Part shown: piece by piece, positions 1-9,300 of the stretch | How positions within the stretch are numbered: the stretch's first letter is position 1 | Layout of the letters: each line of letters begins with the position of its first letter | IMG/VR virus record: IMGVR_UViG_3300042878_001341 | Span: 1 to 64,000 of that record | From: a virus | Strand: one strand, 5' to 3' | Length of the DNA stretch: 64,000 nucleotides | The notes under the pieces: generated by a model | The model's input: only the letters and a program-made list of their open reading frames with translations | Databases searched by the model: none | What the model was told of the DNA's origin: nothing | Made by a program: the position numbers and the translations under genes

Positions 1-1080
1 CTTATTTAAATTCTCAGCAATTAACGCCTCACGTTCCATTACCTTTTCAGGTTTCAATCTTGTTAGACGACCTTCAGCTCCAATTAACTCATCAATTAAT
101 TTTGTTTTTTCATCTTTGGCTTCAGTTGCCAAAGCGGCATAATCCATAGTCAAATCACCATCAGGTGATTTAAGGTTACCACTGAATTTACCTCTTACTC
201 TTGCCAATGTTTCTTTACAATATGCGATGAACCATCTTCTTACCCAAACTTGAGCCGGATTATTAAGATCCAACCAACTAATTTTATCGTAAGGTACATC
301 AGAAGGTAATTTAATAATATCAGGATTGTTTTTTAAACATGCGTCTCTATCTTCAGGACCAACATCGTAATACCAATACCAAACTCTACCTTTCATCATT
401 GTAGAATTACCAAAGTCAAATTTACCTCCAGGTGTATTCATTAAGTGAACTGCCTTTTTACCCCCCGGTAATGCGGTTACTCTATATGTTAAATCACCTG
501 AAATAATTCTTTTTTGAATATTGATCTCTTGCATTCTTAATAACATATCAAATGCTGGCATCATAAAATAACTTCCTGCCATATTACCCATTTGTGCGAA
601 TCCACCGGCTCCACCAATACCACCACCAAATTCACCAAAACCAAATCCCGCACCAAACATTGAACTGTTTAAAGTTGCCGGTGTGAACCATAATAATTCG
701 TTAAGTTCTCTGTTTTCAGGGATTTCATAAATCTGTTGGTTGGGAACTAATTGTATAAAATCTTTTTTAAGTACTGAATCGCCACCCGCTTGTAAACCTA
801 CGATCTTAGAATATGCGTAAGTGTATCGTGTTTCGTAATCTAAACTTCTTGTTGTGAACGCCTTTGATAATGATTGGGTGTCCATATTTAAATTATACAA
901 ATTAGTCCACTGAGATTCAGTTAACCAATCTTGTACGTATTGTGAATATTCGTCAATAGAAAATTCAAGAAGAGTGTCCATTTGTTCCTCTTCCAATTCT
1001 ATACTTCTAAGTGGTGCACCTAAAACGTGTTTAACTTTTTTGTATAGTTCACTTCTTTGTGGTTCGCTTATTATTGACAT
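1..1080 (-). CDS. Neck (head completion) protein, gp13-like, 3' end outside window
   Basis: The frame is open from the ATG at 1080 to the window edge (360 codons, no stop). Residues 17-60 contain a GAP...IELEEEQ...LLEFSIDEY pattern that resembles the N-terminus of T4-type gp13 neck proteins (LGAP, then an acidic Q/L segment, then a helix). The later segment around WVRRWFIAYCKETLARVRGKF fits the family's C-terminal half. In T4 this protein joins the DNA-filled head to the tail. Residues 141-170 are an unusual Gly/Phe/Met-rich stretch not expected in the family. A TATTTAT motif lies 14 nt upstream on the minus strand. Family assignment is by remembered pattern only; a generic head-tail connector is the alternative. 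Confidence 0.55.
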   Translation of the reverse strand, partial: MSIISEPQRSELYKKVKHVLGAPLRSIELEEEQMDTLLEFSIDEYSQYVQDWLTESQWTNLYNLNMDTQSLSKAFTTRSLDYETRYTYAYSKIVGLQAGGDSVLKKDFIQLVPNQQIYEIPENRELNELLWFTPATLNSSMFGAGFGFGEFGGGIGGAGGFAQMGNMAGSYFMMPAFDMLLRMQEINIQKRIISGDLTYRVTALPGGKKAVHLMNTPGGKFDFGNSTMMKGRVWYWYYDVGPEDRDACLKNNPDIIKLPSDVPYDKISWLDLNNPAQVWVRRWFIAYCKETLARVRGKFSGNLKSPDGDLTMDYAALATEAKDEKTKLIDELIGAEGRLTRLKPEKVMEREALIAENLNK

Positions 1081-1093
1081 ATGACTTTTATTA

Positions 1094-1100
1094 ATAAATA
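1094..1100 (-). promoter_or_regulatory. TATTTAT motif, neck gene
   Basis: Reads TATTTAT on the minus strand, 13 nt before ATG 1080. Confidence 0.5.
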
Positions 1101-1105
1101 TCTTA

Positions 1106-2194
1106 TTATTTTGTTCTTAACAAATATAACTCATTAACAAATTCCCAATTTACATGGTTCCAAAAGTTATTGATGTATTCGTCACGTTTGTTACGATATT
1201 TTAAATAGTATGCGTGTTCCCACACATCAAGACCTAATAACGGGTATCCACCGTCCTTAACGACATTCATTAAAGGGTTATCTTGGTTAGGTGTGGATAT
1301 AATCTTCAATCTATTGTTTTTAGTTAAAATTAACCAAGCCCATCCAGATCCAAATCTATCTTTTGCTACCTGATTAAATTCGTCCTTTAATTTTTTAATA
1401 TTTCCGTATTGTTTTGTAATTTTTTCAAACACTTCACCACTTGGTTTCTGTTTAGTTGGACTTAACATTTTCCAAAATAATGCGTGATTAAAAGCTCCAC
1501 CAGCATTATTTCTAACTTTAGTGTCGTACTTACTAATGGTTTTAATTATGTCCTCTAATTCAACATCACCTTTCTTATTAGCAAGTGCATCGTTTAATTT
1601 TTTCACATAACCTTTATAATGTTTGTTGTAATGAACATCCATAGTTTCAGGATCAACAAATTGTTTCATTGATGAATATGAATATGGTAATTTTTCAATA
1701 CCAATTTTTTTCATCTCCATTATAAAATCTTTTTTAATGTTTTGTTTTTCAGAAATTAAAATTTGTTCGTTGATTAGATTAATTTTATTTTCTATACCTG
1801 TAAGTCCCTCAAAAACAAGTTCGTTAAATTGTGGGTATTCTTCTTCAAACATTTTAACTAATCTACCAGCATAAGCGTTTGCTTCATCTTCGTTTTGACC
1901 ACCAATGTTAGGACCTTGTTCTCTGTTAAGAACGTTTCTTTGGTAAGCATGAACCCATTCGTGAGCCAATGTTCTCATTATATCACGATTCAATCTACCA
2001 TCAGTTAAAACTTTAATACCATCTTCAGGGTGTTGACTACCTGTAGACATCCCCCCTATTTTTTGACCTACTAAATGAATAGTGATATCATTCTTTAATT
2101 GATAATTTCTTTGCAAAAATTTAATAAAGGTGTGAATTAACTCGTTATACTTAGAGTTAAGTCCTGAATTTGTACGTTTGATGCTTACTTTCAT
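1106..2194 (-). CDS. Zincin-like metallopeptidase fused to Fe/Mn superoxide dismutase
   Basis: This 362-aa protein has two parts. Residues 1-130 carry HEWVH (78-82) with a downstream Glu (E104 in NEDEANAY), the signature of an HExxH zinc peptidase. Residues 168-358 are a full Fe/Mn superoxide dismutase, converting superoxide to O2 and H2O2. Metal ligands are H188, H237, D323 and H327, with gateway Tyr Y196 and the DVWEHAYY signature. AGGAFNH and NQD (Q304) place the active-site Gln as in Mn-type enzymes. The His after the KH of KHH is Tyr here (Y193). Normal SODs are about 200 aa, so the N-terminal half is an addition. There is no signal peptide. The gene lies between a neck gene and a helicase gene, and two TATTTAT motifs sit upstream. 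SOD identity is firm; peptidase activity is inferred. Confidence 0.88.
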   Translation of the reverse strand: MKVSIKRTNSGLNSKYNELIHTFIKFLQRNYQLKNDITIHLVGQKIGGMSTGSQHPEDGIKVLTDGRLNRDIMRTLAHEWVHAYQRNVLNREQGPNIGGQNEDEANAYAGRLVKMFEEEYPQFNELVFEGLTGIENKINLINEQILISEKQNIKKDFIMEMKKIGIEKLPYSYSSMKQFVDPETMDVHYNKHYKGYVKKLNDALANKKGDVELEDIIKTISKYDTKVRNNAGGAFNHALFWKMLSPTKQKPSGEVFEKITKQYGNIKKLKDEFNQVAKDRFGSGWAWLILTKNNRLKIISTPNQDNPLMNVVKDGGYPLLGLDVWEHAYYLKYRNKRDEYINNFWNHVNWEFVNELYLLRTK

Positions 2195-2199
2195 TATTG

Positions 2200-2224
2200 A
2201 TAAATATTATCAATAACATAAATA
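2200..2224 (-). promoter_or_regulatory. Two TATTTAT motifs, zincin-SOD gene
   Basis: Minus-strand copies at 2200-2206 and 2218-2224, just upstream of ATG 2194 in the short gap after the helicase gene. Confidence 0.5.
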
Positions 2225-2225
2225 T

Positions 2226-3989
2226 TTACCTTCTCTTATTAATTAAGGTAAGGATTTCTTCCACAACATCACCAACGTTTTCAGGTTGTTGATCCCCCAT
2301 TACTGTTCTAATGATTTCCTTTTTACGATTTAGGATATCATATACCGCACCTTCTATTGTATTTTCATACAATGGGTAGTATACAAGTACGTTTGATTTT
2401 TGACCATAACGATATGCTCTATCTTCAGCCTGAGCGTGTTCTGCGGGAACAAATGATAGGTCATTCATAATAACAACCTCAGCTGCAGTTAAAGTTAAAC
2501 CTACACCTGCAGCTTTTAAGTTTCCAACAAATACTTTAATTTTATCGTTCTCTTGAAACTCATCAACCGCATTTTGACGATGAGGTTTGGAACAACTACC
2601 ATCTAAATAAACCGCCTGTTTACCAAAGTGTTGATAGATAGTTTGTAAAGTATCGGTGAAGTTAGTGAAGATTATAACTTTTTTACCTTGTTCAATGATA
2701 TTCTCAGCAAACTCAATAGTTTGGTTTGTTTTCTCATTTGCGATAACTTTTCTTACCTTCATCAATTTTGAGAACTGAACCGTAAGAGATGATGATTCAT
2801 CTTTTTTATTGTCAAACCAATCATAATATTCTCCCATCAATTCTTCATACTCTTTTGATTTCAAACGAAGATATACTGGTGAAATAATTTTATCAGGAAG
2901 ATCTAAAACATCTTCTTTTAATCTACGAAGAATTTGTTTTGATGTACGATCACGTAATTCTTCTAAGTTGGATGCACCTGTTACGTTCCAAACTTTTCTT
3001 TTACCCGCCATAAATTGGTACCCCTGACAATAACGAATGGCATAAGCCATCCAATTCTGAGCAACAGGTGATTCAATTATGTTTAATAAATTATAATAAT
3101 TCATTGGACGAGATGTCATCGGAGTTCCTGTTAATAACCAAACTCTTTTTATGTTCTTAACGTAATGATTAATAATTTTTGTTCTCTGAGCTTGTGGATT
3201 TGAGATCATATGTGCCTCATCTAAAATAACTAATTCAAATTCAGATTGATTCAATAAAGATTTACCTTTGTCTTTCATATCATGAAAGTTTTTAAGGATA
3301 TCGTAGTTAACGATAACAAAATCAGATTCAGTTGAAAATTTCTTACCTTCTGCAATATATACAGATCTATCCGTATAATTTTCAATTTCACGTTGCCAGT
3401 TAATCTTTAGTGATGCGGGACAAATTATTAATATTTTCTTCGCTCCCGTTTCTAAAGCCGCGATAATTGTTGCGGTTGTTTTACCAAGACCCATATCATC
3501 AGCAAGAATGAATCGTCTTGATCCCGCCAATTTTTCTATTGCTTCTTTTTGATGATCCAATGGTGGTCGGTGATCATATTTGGAATAATCTACTTCAACT
3601 TTTTCAACATTGTGTGTTTTTATTAATGAAGATTTTGGAACCCAAAATTCTGTTAATGGATCCTTTTCAAAAAACTTACCCCAAATATGGTATGATTTTT
3701 CTTTTTCAACTAATAATTTTTCAATGTAAATTTTATCAGGTATTTCCATCAAATATCTTTCTTCTGCAAACTTTTTTGCAAAATAAGTATCAAGGTCAAC
3801 CCACTTACGAGCAACTTTAGGTGCCGTATCATAATAATTTACGATGTAGTCCGCTTGAGTTCTTGTAGGATAAAACTTTTTACTTGTTTCTTTTTTTGTT
3901 TTTAGATACAATATATGATTATTGGCACCCGAATACGAGTCCAATAAGGATAGCGCCTTATGCTCTATTAATGATGGGGTAACTTCCAA
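2226..3989 (-). CDS. SNF2-family DNA helicase/translocase (SMARCAL1/UvsW-like role)
   Basis: Superfamily 2 ATPase with SNF2 architecture. Motif I is DDMGLGKTT (about 3475-3503), motif II is DEAH (about 3211-3231), then LLTGTPM (motif III) and a helicase C domain ending with a QAEDRAYRYGQ motif VI. The N-terminal ILYLK...W domain and the short compact core resemble SMARCAL1/HARP-type annealing helicases. In T4 the comparable role, branch migration and fork remodelling, belongs to UvsW. The frame stays open to 4046, but the first 19 codons read through an A/T-rich leader and the promoter palindrome, so I place the start at TTG 3989 (ATT 3992 is possible). Transcription is divergent from the gene at 4048. 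Function is confident; the start is uncertain. Confidence 0.88.
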   Translation of the reverse strand: MEVTPSLIEHKALSLLDSYSGANNHILYLKTKKETSKKFYPTRTQADYIVNYYDTAPKVARKWVDLDTYFAKKFAEERYLMEIPDKIYIEKLLVEKEKSYHIWGKFFEKDPLTEFWVPKSSLIKTHNVEKVEVDYSKYDHRPPLDHQKEAIEKLAGSRRFILADDMGLGKTTATIIAALETGAKKILIICPASLKINWQREIENYTDRSVYIAEGKKFSTESDFVIVNYDILKNFHDMKDKGKSLLNQSEFELVILDEAHMISNPQAQRTKIINHYVKNIKRVWLLTGTPMTSRPMNYYNLLNIIESPVAQNWMAYAIRYCQGYQFMAGKRKVWNVTGASNLEELRDRTSKQILRRLKEDVLDLPDKIISPVYLRLKSKEYEELMGEYYDWFDNKKDESSSLTVQFSKLMKVRKVIANEKTNQTIEFAENIIEQGKKVIIFTNFTDTLQTIYQHFGKQAVYLDGSCSKPHRQNAVDEFQENDKIKVFVGNLKAAGVGLTLTAAEVVIMNDLSFVPAEHAQAEDRAYRYGQKSNVLVYYPLYENTIEGAVYDILNRKKEIIRTVMGDQQPENVGDVVEEILTLINKRR

Positions 3990-4024
3990 AATTTTGTTTT
4001 TTATAAAAATAACAATAAAAAAGA

Positions 4025-4040
4025 TATTTATCAATAAATA
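4025..4040. promoter_or_regulatory. Divergent TATTTAT/ATAAATA palindrome
   Basis: TATTTATCAATAAATA places one motif on each strand, 2 nt apart, between the helicase gene (minus) and the gene at 4048 (plus). A compact bidirectional late promoter is the best reading. Confidence 0.55.
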
Positions 4041-4047
4041 CGACAAA

Positions 4048-4560
4048 ATGGCGAATAGAGTTCCTATAACAAGATTAGGTAAATTTTTTGGAGAAAACGA
4101 TTTTAACCTTGAAGTTGAGATGGGTCAAGAGTGGTTAGTTGGTGATATGAATTACACTTGTGTGCTTTATAGAGTTGATAAAACCAAAACTAAAATTGAC
4201 AACGTATATGGTGAAACAGTTAAAGATGGGATTAAATTTTTACCCCCTGTTGAGTTTAACGCATATGTTGCGATTGCCGCACCTGAGAATAAATTTTTAG
4301 GTTCTACTAAAATGGATCAGTTTGAACCAGGAAATATTACAATGTCAGTTTATTTAAAAACTTTAGAAGATTTAGAAATTGATATTCAATTTGGTGATTA
4401 TGTTGGTTATTACGATACGGAAAGTTTTGTGAGATACTATACCGTTGTTAATGATGGTCGTGTCACTTCAGATATAAAACATACTTATAAAGGGTATAAA
4501 CCTTTTTATAGAACAATAATGGGATCACCTGTTGGTCCAAATGAATTTAGAGGATTATGA
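4048..4560 (+). CDS. Neck/head-closure region virion protein (gp14-like candidate)
   Basis: 170 aa from ATG 4048, chosen because TATTTAT lies at 4025-4031 and the longer frame from 3922 reads through the opposite gene and the promoter. The sequence is mostly beta-prone, with an FLPPVEFNAYV segment and a C-terminal RYYTVVNDGRV...YKPFYRTIMGSP. Its place directly before a gp15-like gene, with a gp13-like gene on the other side of the divergent region, suggests the T4 gp14 neck slot. The sequence match to gp14 is weak, so this is mainly a positional inference. The stop overlaps the next start (ATGA), implying translational coupling. Confidence 0.4.
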   Translation: MANRVPITRLGKFFGENDFNLEVEMGQEWLVGDMNYTCVLYRVDKTKTKIDNVYGETVKDGIKFLPPVEFNAYVAIAAPENKFLGSTKMDQFEPGNITMSVYLKTLEDLEIDIQFGDYVGYYDTESFVRYYTVVNDGRVTSDIKHTYKGYKPFYRTIMGSPVGPNEFRGL

Positions 4561-4985
4561 GAATAATAATTACTGAAGAACAGGAAGAGTTGTTAAAAAA
4601 TAATATTAACGATTTAATCGGCAAAAAAGTTATGTGTTATTATGACTTACACAGACATACTTTTTCTGTCACATATAAAGGACTTGTTATGTTAAAGGCT
4701 GACTATTTAAGATTAAGTGATGTTGAATTTAGAGTAAGAAAGGGTGGTAAACAAAAAGTTAGAGATGAACAAAGAAAAAATGTACACGCATTTGTAATTG
4801 GTCATTTAGATGATTATTGTGAGTTCCCTTGTGAAGATATTCCCCAACCTGAGTCAAATGAAGTAGTAACATATAATCCTTACAAATACGATTCCTTCGT
4901 AATCAAAAGTACTGAAGAACCAATTTATAAGGCAAATGAAATTGAAATGATTAACATTAAAGATAAAATATTTTTAATAAACTAA
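4557..4985 (+). CDS. Conserved-looking hypothetical phage protein
   Basis: 142 aa; family not recognised. It begins MRIIITEEQ, a start I associate with small accessory proteins of this phage group, and contains basic (RVRKGGKQKVRDEQRK) and acidic (DDYCEFPCEDIP) patches with three cysteines. No transmembrane segment or catalytic motif is evident. It overlaps the upstream gene by 4 nt and ends one nt before the next, so it is co-expressed with neck/tail genes and may be a minor structural or assembly factor. Confidence 0.6.
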   Translation: MRIIITEEQEELLKNNINDLIGKKVMCYYDLHRHTFSVTYKGLVMLKADYLRLSDVEFRVRKGGKQKVRDEQRKNVHAFVIGHLDDYCEFPCEDIPQPESNEVVTYNPYKYDSFVIKSTEEPIYKANEIEMINIKDKIFLIN

Positions 4986-4986
4986 C

Positions 4987-6024
4987 ATGGGGTTACCTAA
5001 AAAAATTAAGAAAGACATATCGTTAATACCTAAGAAGACACTTCTTCCTAGAAGACACGAGATTGCTGATATGATTTCAGAAGATGGAACTTATTTACCC
5101 AAAAGTTTATTACACGCAGATTTAGATAGAGGGTTTTTAGATTTTGTTAAAGACGGATTAAAAACTGTTGTTGAGGGAAAAACCGTACCTATGGTTGATG
5201 TTTTAGTCACAACACAGAATTGGGCTCAGTTTGTTGAGACATGGGACTTTGAAAATATTGATAAGAATGTTGAACCACCATTTATCACGGTGATCAGAAC
5301 ACCTGAAGTGAAATATGGTAATAACCCTGCGGTTATGTACAATATTCCAAACAGAAGATTGTATTACTACGCTAAGGTACCAACATTTGATGGACAACGT
5401 CATGGTATGGATATTTACAAGATACCACAACCTGTACCTGTAGATATAAAATATACGGTCGCAATTGTTTGTAATAGAATGAGAGAATTAAATAAATTCA
5501 ACCAAATTGTATTAGAAAAATTTGCTTCAAGACAATCCTATCAAACAATAAAAGGTCACTACATTCCAATTATTAATGATGACATTTCCGATGAATCAAT
5601 TTTGGATTTGGAAAAGAGAAAAGTATACATTCAAAAATATAGTTTCACAATGATGGGATTCTTAATAGATGAAGATGAGTTTGAGGTACAACCTGCAGTT
5701 ACAAGAATATTTCAAATGTACGAAACTGAAAGTAAAATCAAAAAAAGAAAACCTAAAAAGGAAGTACCTAACTTACCCCCAACCGCAACATTTAATTATT
5801 CGGATATTGAAATAGAAAGGGAAGAAACGTTTCGTTATACCGTAAACATGAGATTCATGGATAGTGATAATGTTGAAACCTATTCTGTATTCATTAATGA
5901 TGATTATTATGGTGATGATATAAATGAAATACAAGTTAATAATGGGGACGTTATTAAAATTATAATTGATAAAAAAATCGGTGGACAACCATCGTCAATA
6001 GTATTTAACGAAGAGTTACTTTAA
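4987..6024 (+). CDS. Tail sheath stabiliser/tail terminator, gp15-like
   Basis: 345 aa. Residues about 145-250 (PVDIKYTVAIVCNRMRELNK, GHYIPIINDD, RKVYIQKYSFTMMGFL) match the layout of T4 gp15: a central Y-x-hydrophobic strand, a helix with a distal IP motif, then a charged R/K segment followed by hydrophobic strands. gp15 caps the tube and sheath and connects the tail to the neck. T4 gp15 is about 270 aa; the extra length is a C-terminal module of about 70 residues (FNYSDIEIEREET to the end) after a KKRKPKKE linker. Position just before sheath and tube supports the call. It is convergent with the small minus-strand gene, overlapping by 4 nt. Confidence 0.55.
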   Translation: MGLPKKIKKDISLIPKKTLLPRRHEIADMISEDGTYLPKSLLHADLDRGFLDFVKDGLKTVVEGKTVPMVDVLVTTQNWAQFVETWDFENIDKNVEPPFITVIRTPEVKYGNNPAVMYNIPNRRLYYYAKVPTFDGQRHGMDIYKIPQPVPVDIKYTVAIVCNRMRELNKFNQIVLEKFASRQSYQTIKGHYIPIINDDISDESILDLEKRKVYIQKYSFTMMGFLIDEDEFEVQPAVTRIFQMYETESKIKKRKPKKEVPNLPPTATFNYSDIEIEREETFRYTVNMRFMDSDNVETYSVFINDDYYGDDINEIQVNNGDVIKIIIDKKIGGQPSSIVFNEELL

Positions 6025-6185
6025 TCTTCCCCGTATATATCTTTTTTCTCCTTACATTTCTCAAAAATAAGGTTTTCCAAAAACCGATACATTTTAATAC
6101 CACGTTTATCACAATACTTCTTTAAAGCATCATGTGATTCAACTGAAATCTTCAAGTTTTTTATCTTCTTAGTATCTTTATCCAT
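6021..6185 (-). CDS. Small ribbon-helix-helix-like protein (54 aa)
   Basis: 54 aa, reading MDKDTKKIKNLKISVESH from ATG 6185 to the TAA at 6021. A short beta segment (NLKISVE) is followed by two helices (HDALKKYCDKRGI and MYRFLENLIFEKC), the layout of ribbon-helix-helix DNA-binding proteins. Lys-rich ends fit DNA or RNA contact. It is alone on the minus strand inside the plus-strand neck/sheath run. A minus-strand TATTTAT (6222-6228) lies about 37 nt upstream, and its 3' end overlaps the gp15-like gene by 4 nt. A local transcription regulator is plausible but unproven. Confidence 0.6.
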   Translation of the reverse strand: MDKDTKKIKNLKISVESHDALKKYCDKRGIKMYRFLENLIFEKCKEKKDIYGED

Positions 6186-6221
6186 AGGTAGAAAAAAGGC
6201 AGAATAAAATCATACCAAAAT

Positions 6222-6228
6222 ATAAATA
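6222..6228 (-). promoter_or_regulatory. TATTTAT motif, 54-aa gene
   Basis: Reads TATTTAT on the minus strand, 37 nt before ATG 6185; divergent from the sheath motif. Confidence 0.45.
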
Positions 6229-6264
6229 GTTTAGAATAAGTAAAGTTTTTCCCCGAATTATCAA

Positions 6265-6271
6265 TATTTAT
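6265..6271 (+). promoter_or_regulatory. Late-promoter-like TATTTAT motif, sheath gene
   Basis: TATTTAT 37 nt before ATG 6309, followed by the A-rich leader. One of at least 18 such motifs at transcription-unit starts. Confidence 0.55.
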
Positions 6272-6278
6272 ATAATAA

Positions 6279-6308
6279 ATAAAATTAAAAACAAAAATAA
6301 ACTAAATT
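6279..6308 (+). promoter_or_regulatory. A-rich translation leader
   Basis: Untranslated leader with AAAATAAACTAAA and no Shine-Dalgarno; the same string precedes tube (10641-10680) and the 301-aa gene (47636-47670). Typical of Bacteroidota-type SD-independent initiation. Confidence 0.4.
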
Positions 6309-9300
6309 ATGGCAACTAACGGTAAAGTATTCGTATCACCTGGTGTTTATACTTCTGAAGTGGATTTAAGTTTTGTAGCACAAAGTGTGGGGGTTACCAC
6401 ATTAGGTATTGCAGGTGAAACTTTAAAGGGTCCGGCTTTTGAACCGATATTCATCAAAAATTATGAGGAATTTCAAACGTATTTCGGTGGTACATCCGCT
6501 GAAAAATTTGTGAACACACAAATCCCTAAGTATGAGGCGGCTTACATCGCTAAATCATATTTACAACAATCTAATCAATTATTCGTAACAAGAATCTTAG
6601 GTCTTTCAGGTTATGATGCGGGACCATCATGGTCTATTATAACACAAGCAAATGTTGATCCTAATACGATTGACTTTTATTGTGAAGATCCACAAATCGT
6701 AGATTGTTTACCTTATTGTGATCCGGCAGATTATAAAACATTAAACTATACTGTAGAATTTACGGGATGTTCAAACTCACAAGCGTCAATTAGTTATGTA
6801 ACTAATTTCCCTGATGAAATTGAAAATCTTTTAACTGTTCCTTTTGAGCAATTCAATGGTAACACATCAACATTAGAAACCCAAATCAATAATTTGATTT
6901 CTGATGTATTAACAGATGCTAATCCATTAACCGCACAAACTAACACAATTGAATATTTTGGTTCTATATACGGTCCTGACTACGATACATTGTCAACAGT
7001 TTTCACAAATGAAACTAATGTTTATGGTGTACCTTCAGTATCAAGTACTTTGACTGATTATACGTCACCATTCAACGATCCTTGGTATTATTCATTGTTT
7101 TCTAACAATGGTAACAATAGTTATTCAGGATTCTCATTCTTTGCATATGTTGATGATTTGACTTTAATACCGGTAACTACAACAACAACAGTCGCAACAA
7201 CTCCAACTCCTACACCATCAGCGGTTAATCCATGTGCTACGGCAACACCAATGCCGTCACCAACACCTACACCAACTGCGGTTAATAACAATTGTTATAC
7301 AGGTACTATTAATGGAACAATTTATTATTACACAGGTACATCTTACACTGAGTACGATAATTTAGTTGTTGGTACATTAAGATCAAGAGGTATTGCGACA
7401 TATGAGGACTCTACAAACCCAGTATTTGAAGTAACAGACATTAATCATGTTACTATAGATATGAGTGGTCAGTATTCAGGTGTTACTAAAAACCCTTACT
7501 TACCATTTTTAATCAATGTTACAAATGATGAAGGTACTTCATTTACGTTTGAAACTTCATTCGCAACTTCAGATTCTCAATATATTTCTAAAGTATTCGG
7601 AGCAACTAACTTCCAAAAACCAAGAAAAAATGTTCCTTTATTCTTAGAGGAAAGATTCCAAGCGTTATTAAACTACGGATGGAACAAAGGATACATTAGA
7701 GGTTTGAGTTCAGAATTAATAGCGTTAGATTCAGCACAAAGTGGACAACAAGATAGTATTGGATGGTACTTAGATAGATACCAATCACCAAGTACTCCTT
7801 GGATTGTTTCTGAGTTAAGAGGTACAAAAGTATTTAACTTATTCAAGTTCTACTCAATTTCTGATGGTAATTCAGCAAACTCTGAAATTAAAGTTTCACT
7901 TTTCAATATGTCATTCTCCAATGGAACGTTTGATGTAATTGTAAGAGATTACTATGATTCAGATGCTAACCCAACAGTTTTAGAGAAATTTACAAGTTGT
8001 AGTATGGACCCAAGTCAAAATAATTTCATCGGTAAAAAAATCGGATCTTTAGACGGAGAATACGCATTGAACTCTAAATTTGTAATGGTTGAGATGAATG
8101 AAGATGCACCTGTTGATTCATTACCTTGTGGTTTTGACGGATACACATTCAGAGAGTACGATGGTGTTACACCTCCATTCCCTGTTTACAAAACTAAATA
8201 TGATTTCCCAGGTGAAGTTGTATATAACCCACCGTTCGGATTTACAAACGGTAACGATGATTCCATCAGATCAAATGGTGATAACGTTAGAAGAACTTAT
8301 TTAGGTTTCTCTAACAACATTGGATTTGATACTGACTTCTTCCAATACAAAGGAAAACGTGCTCCAATTGACTTATGTAATGTTGATGGAGTTGAATGGG
8401 GTTATCAAACAAGAGGATTCCACATGGATAAAGACGCTAGTGTTATTGAAATAGGACCGGCATTTGCAACAAGTGGAACACCTAAATACTATGTTGGTGA
8501 TGCTACATTCCAACAAGAACCTACAAGTGAAACAAGTCCATATTACAGAATTTACTCAAGAAAATTCACAACAATGTTCTATGGTGGTTTTGATGGATGG
8601 GATATCTATAGAGAATACAGAACAAACGGAGACAGATATGTTTTAGGTAGAACTGGATTCTTGAATGGAGCTTGTCCTTCACCAAGATACCCAACCGCAA
8701 CAGGATGGGGATCATTTAAACAGATCTCAATCGGTGATGGAACACAAAGTTTTGCAAATACTGACTACTACGCTTACTTATTAGGAATCCAAACATTCTC
8801 TAATCCTGAGGCGGTTAACATCAATGTATTTGTATCTCCAGGTATTGACTATGTAAACAATAGTGACTTAGTTGAATCAACAATTGATATGATTGAAAAC
8901 AACAGAGCTGACTCATTGTATATCACAACAACACCTGACTACAACTTGTTCTTACCAACAACTACAGGTGGTGATGGATTAATTTACCCACAAGAAGCGG
9001 TTGACAACTTAGAACAAACAGGAATTGACTCTAACTACACGGCAACTTACTACCCATGGGTATTAACTCGTGATAGTGTGAACAATACGCAAATCTACAT
9101 CCCAGCAACGGCTGAGGTGACAAGAAACTTGGCATTGACCGATAACATTGCATTCCCATGGTTCGCAGCAGCAGGTTACACAAGAGGTATTGTAAACTCA
9201 ATCAAAGCTCGTAAGAAGTTGACTCAAGAAGATAGAGATACTCTTTACCAAGGAAGAATCAACCCAATCGCAACCTTCTCTGATGTTGGTACGGTAATTT

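Noticed and set aside
3922-4047. Longer N-terminus for the gene at 4048
   Set aside because: The frame extends upstream across the divergent gene and the promoter palindrome; ATG 4048 has proper motif spacing.
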